Assembly: GCA_949959305.1 (NCBI GenBank) | Contig: CATLJA010000009.1 | Location: 1 to 44,017 of the forward strand | Direction: 5' to 3' | Length of the DNA stretch: 44,017 bases | From: an uncultured Oscillibacter sp. | Lineage (GTDB): Bacteria; Bacillota; Clostridia; Oscillospirales; Oscillospiraceae | Shown here: positions 24,390-33,126 of the stretch, in pieces | Layout: every line of letters starts with the position of its first letter | How positions within the stretch are numbered: the first letter of the stretch is position 1 | Notes under the pieces: model-generated | Databases searched by the model: none | What the model was told of the DNA's origin: nothing | What the model saw: the letters and a program-made list of their open reading frames with translations, nothing else | Translations under genes and position numbers: made by a program

Positions 24390-25673
24390 ATGAAACCCTC
24401 ACAGATTGCCTTCCGCGAGGATATCCCCAAGGAGGCGGAGGGCTCCTATTATGAGCGGGCGTTTTCCGTGCCGGAAAACGTCTGCCGCCTGGACATTCAT
24501 TACGAATACCGGCGGTACCGGGAGACGGAGGGCTCCCCGGGCGTCCGGCTGCGGGCGGAGGAGAGCGTCGTCGACCTGGCGCTGCGCGACGGGCGGGGAA
24601 ATTACCTCGGCGCGTCCGGGGCCGGGCGGAGGGATATCCACCTCTCCGCCTGGGACAGCTCCCCCGGATACGCGCGGACGGAAACCGGGCCCGGCGAGTG
24701 GGCCGTCATCATCGGGGCTTACAAGGTGCCGGAAGGAGGCGTATCCGTTCTCTACACCATAACCTGCACCTACCGGGAGCGGATGCTGCTGAAGGGGGAC
24801 GTCCACGTCCATACCACCGCCTCGGACGGAGCGCTGGCGGCCGGGGACGCGGCCCTTATGGCGAAAGCCGCGGGGCTGGATTTTCTGTTTCTCACGGACC
24901 ACAACGGCTACGCCCACAATCAGGCGCTGCCTCAGTTGGATGGGCTGACCGTCCTGCCCGGCTCGGAGTGGACCCATTACCGGGGCCACGCCGGCATGCT
25001 GGGTGCGCCGCGCCCCCTCCGCAGCGCCTTTTGCGTCAACTCCCGGGAGGAGGCGTGGGGCAAGCTGGCCGAGGCCCGGGAAAACGGGGCGCTTGTAGTG
25101 CTGAACCACCCCTTCTGCCCCAGCTGCGGCTGGCGCTTCGGCATCCGGGACGGAGAATTTGATTTGATTGAAGCCGTCAACGGCGGAACCGCCCCGCAGG
25201 CCAACGAGGAATGCCTCCGCTGGTGGCACGGGCAGCTGTGCCGGGGGAAGCGCCTCCCCATTGTGGGCGGCAGCGACTTCCACCGGGTGGAGCCGGGCCG
25301 GCAGCCGGGACAGCCGTCCACGGCGGTGTTCGCCATGTCGCGCTCTCCGGCGGACATTCTGTCGGCGCTGAAACGGGGCAGCAGCTTTATCATGGCGTGG
25401 CCCGGAGCCCCGTCCCTCTGGGCGGAGGCGGAGGGCGCGATTCTCGGCGAAGCCGCCGGACGCGGCGCGGAGACGCTGATCCGGCTGGAGGGGCTGCGGG
25501 GCGGGGACCGGCTGCGCCTGGTAACGGACCTTCAAAGCGAGGAGATTCCCTGCAGGCCGGACACGTTCCGCCTGGAGCTGAGCCGCCGTTTCCCCGGGGC
25601 GCGGTTCGTGCGGTTTGAGGTGCTGCGCCAGAACAGCCTGGTCCTGCTTTCCAACCCCATCTATTTTTCCTGA
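24390..25673 (+). CDS. PHP-domain metallohydrolase, CehA/McbA family
   Basis: 427 residues. The first 130 form a beta-rich domain (GEWAVIIGAYKVPEGGVSVLYTI). The PHP domain follows: DVHVHTTASDG with the HxH pair (about 138-140), FLFLTDHNGYAH, PGSEWTHYRGHAGMLG, VVLNHPF and VGGSDFH give the metal ligands of the trinuclear site. Relatives hydrolyse esters or phosphoester bonds (CehA acts on carbaryl; others on nucleotides or sugars). With no signal peptide it should act inside the cell, on the imported compound. The start has a weak site (CGGGGGTGCG). The next gene starts 13 bases after its stop. Confidence 0.85.
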   Translation: MKPSQIAFREDIPKEAEGSYYERAFSVPENVCRLDIHYEYRRYRETEGSPGVRLRAEESVVDLALRDGRGNYLGASGAGRRDIHLSAWDSSPGYARTETGPGEWAVIIGAYKVPEGGVSVLYTITCTYRERMLLKGDVHVHTTASDGALAAGDAALMAKAAGLDFLFLTDHNGYAHNQALPQLDGLTVLPGSEWTHYRGHAGMLGAPRPLRSAFCVNSREEAWGKLAEARENGALVVLNHPFCPSCGWRFGIRDGEFDLIEAVNGGTAPQANEECLRWWHGQLCRGKRLPIVGGSDFHRVEPGRQPGQPSTAVFAMSRSPADILSALKRGSSFIMAWPGAPSLWAEAEGAILGEAAGRGAETLIRLEGLRGGDRLRLVTDLQSEEIPCRPDTFRLELSRRFPGARFVRFEVLRQNSLVLLSNPIYFS

Positions 25674-25686
25674 GCGGGTGAATGTC

Positions 25687-28089
25687 ATGAAAATTATCCT
25701 GGTATTTAAGACCCACTTTGATATCGGCTTTACGCAGCTGGCGGAGGAGGTAATCCGCCAATATTCCGGGCAGATGCTCTCGGAGGTAATCGAGACCTGC
25801 GAGGCCACCGCCGATATGGGCGCTCTCCGGTATGTCTGGACCATGCCCGCCTGGCCCCTGACGGTCATGCGGCAAAACGGGGAAAAGCGGGAAACCCTGG
25901 ACCGCCTGGTAAAAGAGGGCCGGATTGCCTTCCACGCGATGCCCTATACCCTGCACACGGATTTCTGCGGCATGGCGGACATTATCGAGGGCCTGCGCTG
26001 CGGCGCCAGCCTTGCCGAAGCGTACGGCGTTCCCCTGCCCCTCAGCGCCAAGATGACGGACGTTCCCGGACACGGCCGGGCGCTGCCGGCGCTGCTGGCA
26101 AACGCAGGCGTCAAATTCCTGCACCTGGGCTGCAACTCCTTTGCCACGCCGCCGGACGTTCCGCCCCTGTTTTTCTGGCAGGGCTGCGACGGAAGCCGGG
26201 TGCTGACCATGTACTCCAAGGGCGGGTACGGCTCCGCCATGACCCCGCCGGAGGGCTGGCCCTTCCCCGTTTGGATGGCCCTGATGCACACCCACGACAA
26301 CTGCGGCCCCCAGAGCGCGGAACACATCCGCGCCCTGACGGCGCAGGCGAGGGAGGCGTGCCCCGGCACGGAAATCGTCTGCGGCACCATGGACGACTTT
26401 TACCGTGAGCTGTCGCTCTGCGACCTCTCCGGCCTGCCCGTGGTGGATCAGGATTTGGCGGACAGCTGGATACACGGGACCGGCAGCTATCCGGCGGAGG
26501 TCCGCTCGGTGCGCCGCTCCCGGAGGGATGTAGCGACGGCCGCCGCCGCCCTGTTCTCGGCGGGCGGGGATATCCGGCGGTTTTCCCAGGCGCACCAGCG
26601 GGCCTGCGGCGCCCTGTCCCTGTTCGGCGAGCACACCTGGGGGCTGGACGTGAAAACCTGGATGAAGCCCGGCCGGGTCTACGCCAAGAAGGACTTCCGG
26701 GCCGCCAAAAGCTCCGGCGAATACCGCCGCATGGAGGCGTCCTGGCAGGAGCAGCGGGATCGCGCAAAAACCGCCGCCGCCGCCGCGAAGGAGGCTTTCG
26801 ACTGCGTAAACAAGGGCCCCGGCGCGGTCTTCAACCCCAACGGCGGGGCCTTCAGCGGCTGGGTGGAGGCGGAGGGCGTTCCCGGCTCCGTCCCAATTTC
26901 CGGGCGGAGCATGATCTACGTGCGGGACGTGCCCCCCTTGGGGGCGTCGCCCCTGGGCGGCGGGAGCCGCCCCGTCCCGGGAAACGTCCTGGAAAACCAC
27001 CGCTACCGCCTGACGTTCGACCAGGACCGGGGAATTATCACCGGGCTGTACGACAAGGCTTTAAACCGGATGCTGGCCCGGGAGCGCTCCGGCGCGGGAG
27101 TATTCTCCTACCAGTACGATGTTTACGGCATAGAGGATATGACGGAATACCTGCGCGCTTACGCCTACCGCTTCTCCGACTGGGGCATCCGGGACAACGG
27201 CAGGGACAACTATCCGGAAATCCCCAGCCGGACCTTCCGCCCCAGGCTGTCCCGGTACACAGCGGACGGCTGCACGCTGACCCTGCATTATCAATCCGGC
27301 GCCGCCGATTCCTACGGCGACGGCCGGGAAATCCGGGTTTTGGTGTCCCTCCCGCCGGAGGGCGGGGAGCTGTTTCTCCGGGTGGAGGCGGACGGGAAGG
27401 AGGAAACGCCCTTTGTGGAGTCCGGCTCCCTCTGCCTGCCCCTTGCGGCGGACGCGCCCAGGTATCTCTTTAACAAGAACGGTGATTTAATCGACCCCGC
27501 CCGGGATATTGCGGCCGGAGCCAATCATGCCATGTACTGCCTGGAGTCCTTCGCCTGCGCGGAAAGCAGGGGGGCGGGGCTGTGCGTGCTCAGCCGCGAC
27601 GCGCCCCTGTGCGCCATCGGGGAAACCGGCGTCTACCGTTTCCGCCGGGAGTACCAGCCCCGGGAGGCCGTTTTGTACTTCAACCTGTTCAACAACATGT
27701 GGGGCACGAATTTCCCCCAGTGGATCGGCGGGGACCTGCGGTGGGACTTCATCCTGTTCGGCTATGAGGGGAGCTGCGGCGGCCAGGTCATGGACCGGGC
27801 CCTGGCGCTGGACCGGGGCGCATATTATCTTCCCCTGGAGCCCTTCGGGCCGAAGCTGTTTCTCCCGGAGGGAACGCAGATTCTGGAGCTGAAGCCCTGC
27901 GGCGGGAACGAATGGCATCTGACGCTGCGGGACACGGGGCTGACGGAGCGGAGGGGCTGCCTGCGAATCCCCGGCTGGAACATCACTCCGTCGGACCTGC
28001 GGGGGCGGGCGCTCCGGGATTCCGCCAAAGACGCATGCGAATTCTCCATCCGCCCCTTCGGCGTCTATGGATTCAACCTCAAGAGGTGA
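25687..28089 (+). CDS. DUF5054 / GH38-like glycosidase-type protein
   Basis: 800 residues, no signal peptide. The opening MKIILVFKTHFDIGFT is the DUF5054 version of the GH38 N-terminal strand (HxDxG/HFDIGFT), where His and Asp bind the metal in alpha-mannosidases. Further N-terminal features are YVWTMPAWPLTVM, GRIAFHAMPYTLHTDFCGM, SAKMTDVPGHGRALPALLA, HLGCNSFATPPDVPPLF and MHTHDNCGP. An all-beta C-terminal region (NHRYRLTFDQDRGIITGLYDKAL onward) follows, as in GH38 enzymes. DUF5054 proteins are little characterised; hydrolysis of an alpha-mannoside-type linkage is my inference. GGTGAATGTC precedes the start weakly. Confidence 0.8.
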   Translation: MKIILVFKTHFDIGFTQLAEEVIRQYSGQMLSEVIETCEATADMGALRYVWTMPAWPLTVMRQNGEKRETLDRLVKEGRIAFHAMPYTLHTDFCGMADIIEGLRCGASLAEAYGVPLPLSAKMTDVPGHGRALPALLANAGVKFLHLGCNSFATPPDVPPLFFWQGCDGSRVLTMYSKGGYGSAMTPPEGWPFPVWMALMHTHDNCGPQSAEHIRALTAQAREACPGTEIVCGTMDDFYRELSLCDLSGLPVVDQDLADSWIHGTGSYPAEVRSVRRSRRDVATAAAALFSAGGDIRRFSQAHQRACGALSLFGEHTWGLDVKTWMKPGRVYAKKDFRAAKSSGEYRRMEASWQEQRDRAKTAAAAAKEAFDCVNKGPGAVFNPNGGAFSGWVEAEGVPGSVPISGRSMIYVRDVPPLGASPLGGGSRPVPGNVLENHRYRLTFDQDRGIITGLYDKALNRMLARERSGAGVFSYQYDVYGIEDMTEYLRAYAYRFSDWGIRDNGRDNYPEIPSRTFRPRLSRYTADGCTLTLHYQSGAADSYGDGREIRVLVSLPPEGGELFLRVEADGKEETPFVESGSLCLPLAADAPRYLFNKNGDLIDPARDIAAGANHAMYCLESFACAESRGAGLCVLSRDAPLCAIGETGVYRFRREYQPREAVLYFNLFNNMWGTNFPQWIGGDLRWDFILFGYEGSCGGQVMDRALALDRGAYYLPLEPFGPKLFLPEGTQILELKPCGGNEWHLTLRDTGLTERRGCLRIPGWNITPSDLRGRALRDSAKDACEFSIRPFGVYGFNLKR

Positions 28090-28120
28090 AGAAAATCTTT
28101 CTTATCGGGAGGGCTGTTTT

Positions 28121-28807
28121 ATGAAACGCAGTGAAATCAACGCCGCGCTGAAAGAGATGGAGGCCATGATCCGGGAATACCGCTTCGCGCTGCCTCCCTT
28201 CTGCGGATTCACCCCTGAGGAATGGCGGAAAAAGGGGCACGACTACGACGAAATACGGGAGAACATGCTGGGCTGGGACATCACCGACTACGGCCTGGGC
28301 AATTTTGAAAAGGTCGGCTTTTCGCTGATCACCCTCCGGAACGGCAACTTGAAGCTGGCGGAAAAATACGCCAAGAGCTACGCGGAAAAGCTGCTGTACA
28401 TTAAGGAAGGGCAGTATTCTCCCATGCACTTCCACTGGTTTAAAATGGAGGATATCATCAACCGCGGCGGGGGGAATGTGCTGATCCGGGTATACAACTC
28501 CCTGCCCGGCGAGGGGCTTGACACGTCCGGCAGCGTCCACGTCCATGTGGACGGCCGTGAAATCGTGGTGCCCGCCGGCGCCCAGGTGCGCCTGACCCCC
28601 GGGGAGAGCATCTCCATCCACCCCCTCATGTACCACGACTTCGAGGTGGAGGCCGGGAGCGGCCCCGTGCTTTTGGGCGAGGTCAGCCAGTGCAACGATG
28701 ACAACACGGACAACCGCTTCCTGGAACCGGCGGGGCGCTTCCCCGCCATTGAGGAGGACGAGGCCCCCTACCGCCTGCTGTGCAACGAATATCCGGAGGC
28801 GGAGTGA
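28121..28807 (+). CDS. D-lyxose/D-mannose family sugar isomerase (cupin)
   Basis: 228 residues. The family (D-lyxose isomerase, also active on D-mannose/D-fructose) has a manganese site in a cupin barrel. MHFHWFKMEDIINRGGG gives the first two His and the Glu; SISIHPLMYHDFEVE gives the third His. FEKVGFSLITLRNG and NDDNTDNRFLEPAGRFPAIEEDEAPYRLLCNEYP are also family features. The ATG at 28121 is preceded by GGGAGGGCTG. It fits a pathway freeing mannose or lyxose inside the cell. The next (broken) sulfatase begins two bases after its stop. Confidence 0.87.
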   Translation: MKRSEINAALKEMEAMIREYRFALPPFCGFTPEEWRKKGHDYDEIRENMLGWDITDYGLGNFEKVGFSLITLRNGNLKLAEKYAKSYAEKLLYIKEGQYSPMHFHWFKMEDIINRGGGNVLIRVYNSLPGEGLDTSGSVHVHVDGREIVVPAGAQVRLTPGESISIHPLMYHDFEVEAGSGPVLLGEVSQCNDDNTDNRFLEPAGRFPAIEEDEAPYRLLCNEYPEAE

Positions 28808-28809
28808 CC

Positions 28810-29205
28810 ATGGCGCGGCTCAGGCCCAACATCCTGTTCTTCTTCTCGGACCAGCACCGGGGGGACTGGATGCCCTATGCCCGGCACGGTTCTGGAGGAG
28901 CTGAAGCGCCTGAAACAGAGCCGGGAGACGGCCGTCATATACTCCGCCGACCACGGCGAGATCCCCGGAGACAGGAACCGCTTTTTCAAGTCCCTGCCTC
29001 CGTGCACATTCCCCTGCTTATCAGCGGGCCGGACATCCCTCAAAACCATGTCTGCGCCTCGCTGGTGCAGCTGTACGACCTGCTGCTGGACGCAGACGAG
29101 GCGCACAATATCGCGGAGGAGGCCCCCGCGCTGCTGCGGAAATTTCAAACGCTCCTTGCCGGACACTTTCCGGCCAATTCATCCATGGAAGAACGTAAGA
29201 GGTGA
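28810..29205 (+). pseudogene. Sulfatase remnant with large internal deletion and frame changes
   Basis: It starts like an intact sulfatase (MARLRPNILFFFSDQHRGDW, with metal-binding Asp) but loses about 300 residues at around 28875. The following segment is readable only in another frame (TVLEELKRLKQSRETAVIYSADHGEIPGD, 28883-28980 region, containing the conserved DHGE). Near 28995 the reading frame returns (ASVHIPLLISGPDIP, LYDLLLDADEAHNIAEEAP). The catalytic C-x-P-x-R motif is missing. An open frame of 131 residues remains from ATG to stop, but its middle is out of frame, so the product cannot be a sulfatase. It lies between two intact genes of the operon and does not break the operon. Confidence 0.85.
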
Positions 29206-29212
29206 CGCCGCT

Positions 29213-30805
29213 ATGGAGCATAACGTAATCTTAATCATGACGGACCAGCACCGGCTGGACACCATGCGCTACGCGAATCCGGACGCCCCGTGCCATACGC
29301 CCGCGCTGGACGCCCTCGCATCGGAAAGCCTCTGCTTTTCCAACGCCTACACCAACGCCCCGGTCTGCACCCCCGCCCGCTCGGCGCTGTATACGGGGCT
29401 CTACCCCTCCGTCACCGGCATGTGCACAAACATCTATCAGCATGGCTGCAGCACCCACGAGCTGGCGGACGCCCCGTACCTGCTGAGCCGGAGGCTGAGC
29501 GCCGCTGGATTTCACTGCGGCTACACCGGAAAATGGCACCTTGGCATCGGGACGGACAAATCCGCCTCCCCGGAGGGACGGGAGCTGCTGGAGCGCAGGA
29601 AGGCCGGGTACATGGGCGCGGAAGCCTACCTGAATTACGGCACGCTGCCCTCGGACGTCGGTTTCATCGGGGACGACTTTCCCGGCCACGGAAACGGCGG
29701 GCACGGAACGGCTCTGTTTCAGAAGTACCTGCGGGACAACGGGCTGACGCAGGTACTGAGCGGCGTATACCGCGGCTCCCGCCCGGGCGACCACTCCAAA
29801 GGCGGCGTTATCACGTCGGGCGAGGAGACGACCCCGGAGTACTTCGTCTCCCTGCGGGCCCGGCAAATTACGGACCAGCTGCGGGAGCTGGGAGGGCCGT
29901 TTTTCCTGTCGGTGAACTTCTGGGGGCCCCACGAGCCGTATTATGTGGCGGAGGAGGACTACGCGCTTTACCGCAAAATGAGCATTCCGCCCTGGCCCAG
30001 CTTTACCGGCGGGGACGGCGTGGAAAACAAGCTGCACCGCCTGGTACAGCGCCCGGAGCAGGACTGGAGCTTTTTTGAAAACAACCTCCGGCACTACTAC
30101 GCCGCCATCACCGGCATTGACCGGCAGATTGGCCGGCTGATCCGGCACTTGAAAGAGTCCGGCGTTTATGACGGCAGCTACGTCATCTTCTGCGCCGACC
30201 ACGGGGACTCCCAGGGCTGCCACAACGGCATGGAAAACAAATCCGGCCATATGTACAACGAGACGACGAAAATCCCCCTGATGATTAAGCCCCCCCGGGG
30301 ACTCCGCCCCACGGTCACGAAGCAGCTGGCCTCCACGGTGGACATCTACGCCACCGTGCTGGATATCGCCGGCTATGGGGCGGAGGACTGGCAGGCCGGA
30401 CACTCGCTGCTGCCGCTGCTGGAAAATCCCGGCGCGGCCGTGCGGGATTACGCGGTCTGCGAAAGCGTCGGGGCCTTTCCGCTGATCGCCATGCAGCGCA
30501 TGTACCGGAGCGGACCGATGAAATACATCTTTAACTGCGGGGGCGCGGACGAGCTGTACGACCTGGACGCGGACCCCTGGGAGCTGCGGAACCTTGTGGA
30601 GGACCCGGCTTACAGGGCCCGCCTTGACGATCTGAAAAACGGCCTCGCGGCGGCCATGTACCGCCATCATGACGACTCCGCGCCCTGGTTCTGCAAGATG
30701 AACCGGCTTGGCGGCTGGCGGCTTGGGGAACGCCCGGCCCTTCAGGCGCGGGAGCCCTCTGCGGACGGGCCATGCGGCCCGTTTTCGGGGAGGGAGCCCT
30801 TATGA
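29213..30805 (+). CDS. Sulfatase (type I, formylglycine-dependent), second copy
   Basis: 530 residues, cytosolic. VILIMTDQHRLDTMRY gives the first metal site; CTPARSALYTGLYPS (Cys52) is the catalytic C-x-P-x-R motif requiring formylglycine maturation. CGYTGKWHLGIG, NFWGPHEPYYV, YVIFCADHGDSQGCH and MYNETTKIPLMIKPP follow in order. The C-terminus (ELYDLDADPWELRNLVEDP) is the usual end subdomain. It is clearly different from the first sulfatase (16482-17825), so the two probably remove sulfates at different positions. The start at 29213 follows AGAGGTGACG. Its stop overlaps the start of the next gene (ATGA). Confidence 0.93.
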   Translation: MEHNVILIMTDQHRLDTMRYANPDAPCHTPALDALASESLCFSNAYTNAPVCTPARSALYTGLYPSVTGMCTNIYQHGCSTHELADAPYLLSRRLSAAGFHCGYTGKWHLGIGTDKSASPEGRELLERRKAGYMGAEAYLNYGTLPSDVGFIGDDFPGHGNGGHGTALFQKYLRDNGLTQVLSGVYRGSRPGDHSKGGVITSGEETTPEYFVSLRARQITDQLRELGGPFFLSVNFWGPHEPYYVAEEDYALYRKMSIPPWPSFTGGDGVENKLHRLVQRPEQDWSFFENNLRHYYAAITGIDRQIGRLIRHLKESGVYDGSYVIFCADHGDSQGCHNGMENKSGHMYNETTKIPLMIKPPRGLRPTVTKQLASTVDIYATVLDIAGYGAEDWQAGHSLLPLLENPGAAVRDYAVCESVGAFPLIAMQRMYRSGPMKYIFNCGGADELYDLDADPWELRNLVEDPAYRARLDDLKNGLAAAMYRHHDDSAPWFCKMNRLGGWRLGERPALQAREPSADGPCGPFSGREPL

Positions 30806-31788
30806 AGCTCTCCATAGCCACCGGAATATACCAGCGGCGGGGAGATTCCCCCGTTCACCGGGATCTCTGCGAGGCGCTTACAGTCCTGCGCAGCGTTGGG
30901 TATGACACGTTCGATCTTTCCCTGGCCGCGCTGGACCAGCCGAATTTCATTCTGCTGGGCGACCATTGGGAGCGCAGGGTGGACGAGGTGGGCAGCACTG
31001 CCGCGAAATTGGGCGTCACCTTTGCCCAGTCCCACCTGCCTTTCGTTCCCGGATGCAGCATGCGGACCTGTTCGGACTTTCGGGATGCGGAATACGCCGC
31101 GTTTTTCTTCGAGTGCACCCGCAGGGCCTATCTTGCCAGCCGGATGCTGGGCATACCGTGGGCGGTGCTCCATCCCCTGACGTTTCCGGAGCATAACTAC
31201 GAGGCCAAGGCGTCCCTTGACGGCAATCACGCCTGCTACGGCCAATATGTCAGCCTGGGCCTCCGCCTCGGCGTGGGAACCGCCATCGAGAACATGCCCC
31301 CCAGCATGGACCGGAGGCTGGGCACGGTCTACTGCCAGCATTACGACCAGCTGATAGAGCTGGCGGACAGCTTTGCCGATTCGCTGGTGGGGATCTGCTG
31401 GGACACGGGACACGGAAACCTCATGGGGTTCAAGCAGTCCCGCGCCCTGCGCGCCATTGGGGGCCGGCTGAAGGTCCTGCACGTCAACGACAACCACGCC
31501 GGACTCCGGGACGAGCACGTGCTTCCCTATATGGGCGGCGTCGATTGGGACGACTTTGCCCAGGGGCTGGCGGACGTTGGGTACGGCGGGGCCCTGAACT
31601 ATGAGACCGGAAACGTATCCGCCAACGCTTACGGCACGCTCCAGCTGGAATACGTGAAAATGGCCTATCAGAACGGGCTGTTCCTGCTGGAAAAGTGCAT
31701 GGAGAAAAAGCGCGGCAGACTGAATTCCGGCGGAGGGGAGCCTTCATCTCCCTCCGCGGAAGCCCCTCTCCGCAAAGAGGCGGATTGA
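30802..31788 (+). CDS. Sugar phosphate isomerase/epimerase-like TIM barrel protein
   Basis: 328 residues of the xylose isomerase-like TIM barrel (AP endonuclease 2) superfamily: MKLSIATGIYQRRG, RSVGYDTFDLSL, GVTFAQSHLPFVPG, IPWAVLHPLTFPEHN, GTAIENMPPSM, VGICWDTGHGNLMG, LKVLHVNDNHAGLRDEHVLPYMGGVDWDDF and NYETG. The conserved Glu (IEN), Asp-His (DTGHGN), His (HVNDN) and Glu (NYETG) fit a divalent metal site. Members isomerise or epimerise sugars or act on keto acids; the substrate cannot be read from the sequence. It closes the operon, overlapping the sulfatase by four bases, ahead of a bidirectional terminator. Confidence 0.85.
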   Translation: MKLSIATGIYQRRGDSPVHRDLCEALTVLRSVGYDTFDLSLAALDQPNFILLGDHWERRVDEVGSTAAKLGVTFAQSHLPFVPGCSMRTCSDFRDAEYAAFFFECTRRAYLASRMLGIPWAVLHPLTFPEHNYEAKASLDGNHACYGQYVSLGLRLGVGTAIENMPPSMDRRLGTVYCQHYDQLIELADSFADSLVGICWDTGHGNLMGFKQSRALRAIGGRLKVLHVNDNHAGLRDEHVLPYMGGVDWDDFAQGLADVGYGGALNYETGNVSANAYGTLQLEYVKMAYQNGLFLLEKCMEKKRGRLNSGGGEPSSPSAEAPLRKEAD

Positions 31789-31816
31789 TTCCAGTCCTTG
31801 ATTCCCCGTTTCAAAA

Positions 31817-31853
31817 AAAGGCCCTGTAACCATACGGTTACAGGGCCTTTCCC
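31817..31853. terminator. Bidirectional terminator ending the sulfatase locus
   Basis: AAAGGCCCTGTAACC (31817-31831), loop ATAC, GGTTACAGGGCCTTT (31836-31850), with an A-run before and T-run after. It serves the plus-strand operon and the converging xpaC-like operon. Confidence 0.92.
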
Positions 31854-31908
31854 TCTCCGCGCCGCCTGGGGCGCACCTCCGGGCGCGCCCGGCCTTCTGC
31901 CCCGGGCT

Positions 31909-33123
31909 TCACTCCTCCTCCGCCTGAACGGCGCCGCCCTCCAGGCCGAAGTCCTTCTCCGCGCTGCCGGTGTCCCGGCGGAGCATGTGCTCCATCACCC
32001 GGATGTCCGAGTCCACGTCCAGGGCGTCCGCCTGGTAGAGCTCGTCCAGCTGGTGCTCAAAGCCCTTGACGATGGAGTCCATGGTGGTCTCAATCCGCCG
32101 CTTCGCCTGGCGGAGGTTTTCCCCCTCCACCCCGGCGGACTCAAACTGGGCGTAGGAGTCCAGCAGCTTTTGGGTGGTGGGCAGGTAGTAGTTCAGGAAG
32201 GTGCCGATGCGCTCCTTCTTCCTGGGGTCCTCCTCCACGGCCTTGAAGATTTTCGCCGTAATCTCCTCCAGCCGGTCAATTTTCGCCGAGAGGACGGGGT
32301 CCGCGATGCGGTCGTTGGCCCGGCGGATGCTCCGCAGGATGCCGGAACAGCCCTCCTCCGCCTCTTTGGGGGGCGCTTCCGGCTCCTCCGCCGCCTCCCG
32401 GGCCTCCTGGAACCGCTGGCGGAAGTCCGCCTCCGCGCCGCCGCCCCGGAACAGGTAGCCCAGCTCCATGTTGAGATACGCCTTTCCGCCGAAGTACCCC
32501 TTGTCGATCATCTTCTCCAGGTCCTTTTCCACCCGCCGCTCGGAATAACCCAGGGTCCGGGCCAGCTCGTCGATGGGCATGGCCTCCCGGTCTCCCATGA
32601 CCAGGAGGTACTTGGAAAAGCGCTTGATCTGGCGGTCCATGGAAAAACCGCTATACAGCATGGCCCCGCCCCCGGCGGTCAGGGCCAGCCCGCTCAGCAT
32701 ATCTCCGATCCAGCCCGCGTAGGTGAGCCAGCCAAGCACCAGCGCACTTTCCGCCGCGTCCCCCATCCCGTTCAGGCCGAAGAACAGCAGCGCCAGACCG
32801 CCGATTTTCAGCCACCAGGCGTTGGACTTCTTCATCTTCGGGGACTTGGTGACCTTCTTCACCGCCTTGGCGGCTTTCGTCTGCCGGTGCGGCATGGTGG
32901 AGGCGGTCCCGGTCCTGGAGCCCCCGGCGGCGGCCCGCCCCGGGGATACGGTCCCCTGGAGGGGCGGGGCCTTCTGGCCGGGCTTCTTCTCATCGTCGGC
33001 AAAAAGCTTGCCGAATAACAGCAGCAGTCCCAGCGGCCACAGGAACCCGGAGCAGAAACAGAGAATAACCAGGACCCAGCCCCAGTCCCCGCCGCCGGAC
33101 GATTTTTTCTGATTTTCCGCCAT
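31909..33123 (-). CDS. XpaC-like protein (5-bromo-4-chloroindolyl phosphate hydrolysis family)
   Basis: 404 residues. Two N-terminal segments are membrane helices (WVLVILCFCSGFLWPLGLLLLF; IGGLALLFFGLNG with LVLGWLTYAGWIGDMLSGLALTAGGGAMLY). A basic linker precedes the second pair. A winged-helix-like stretch (MPIDELARTLGYSERRVEKDLEKMIDKGYFG) is followed by a helical XpaC domain (IADPVLSAKIDRLEEITAKIFKAVEEDPRK, TFLNYYLPTTQKLLDSYAQFE). XpaC family members are often next to TelA-type toxic-anion resistance genes; none is seen here. The function is unknown despite the phosphatase-based name. Confidence 0.82.
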   Translation of the reverse strand: MAENQKKSSGGGDWGWVLVILCFCSGFLWPLGLLLLFGKLFADDEKKPGQKAPPLQGTVSPGRAAAGGSRTGTASTMPHRQTKAAKAVKKVTKSPKMKKSNAWWLKIGGLALLFFGLNGMGDAAESALVLGWLTYAGWIGDMLSGLALTAGGGAMLYSGFSMDRQIKRFSKYLLVMGDREAMPIDELARTLGYSERRVEKDLEKMIDKGYFGGKAYLNMELGYLFRGGGAEADFRQRFQEAREAAEEPEAPPKEAEEGCSGILRSIRRANDRIADPVLSAKIDRLEEITAKIFKAVEEDPRKKERIGTFLNYYLPTTQKLLDSYAQFESAGVEGENLRQAKRRIETTMDSIVKGFEHQLDELYQADALDVDSDIRVMEHMLRRDTGSAEKDFGLEGGAVQAEEE

Positions 33124-33126
33124 GGC

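Noticed and set aside
28877..29212. Upstream in-frame extension of the second sulfatase to 28877
   Set aside because: The extra 112 residues are partly the out-of-frame relic of the preceding broken sulfatase; the start at 29213 has a proper ribosome site and the family N-terminus.
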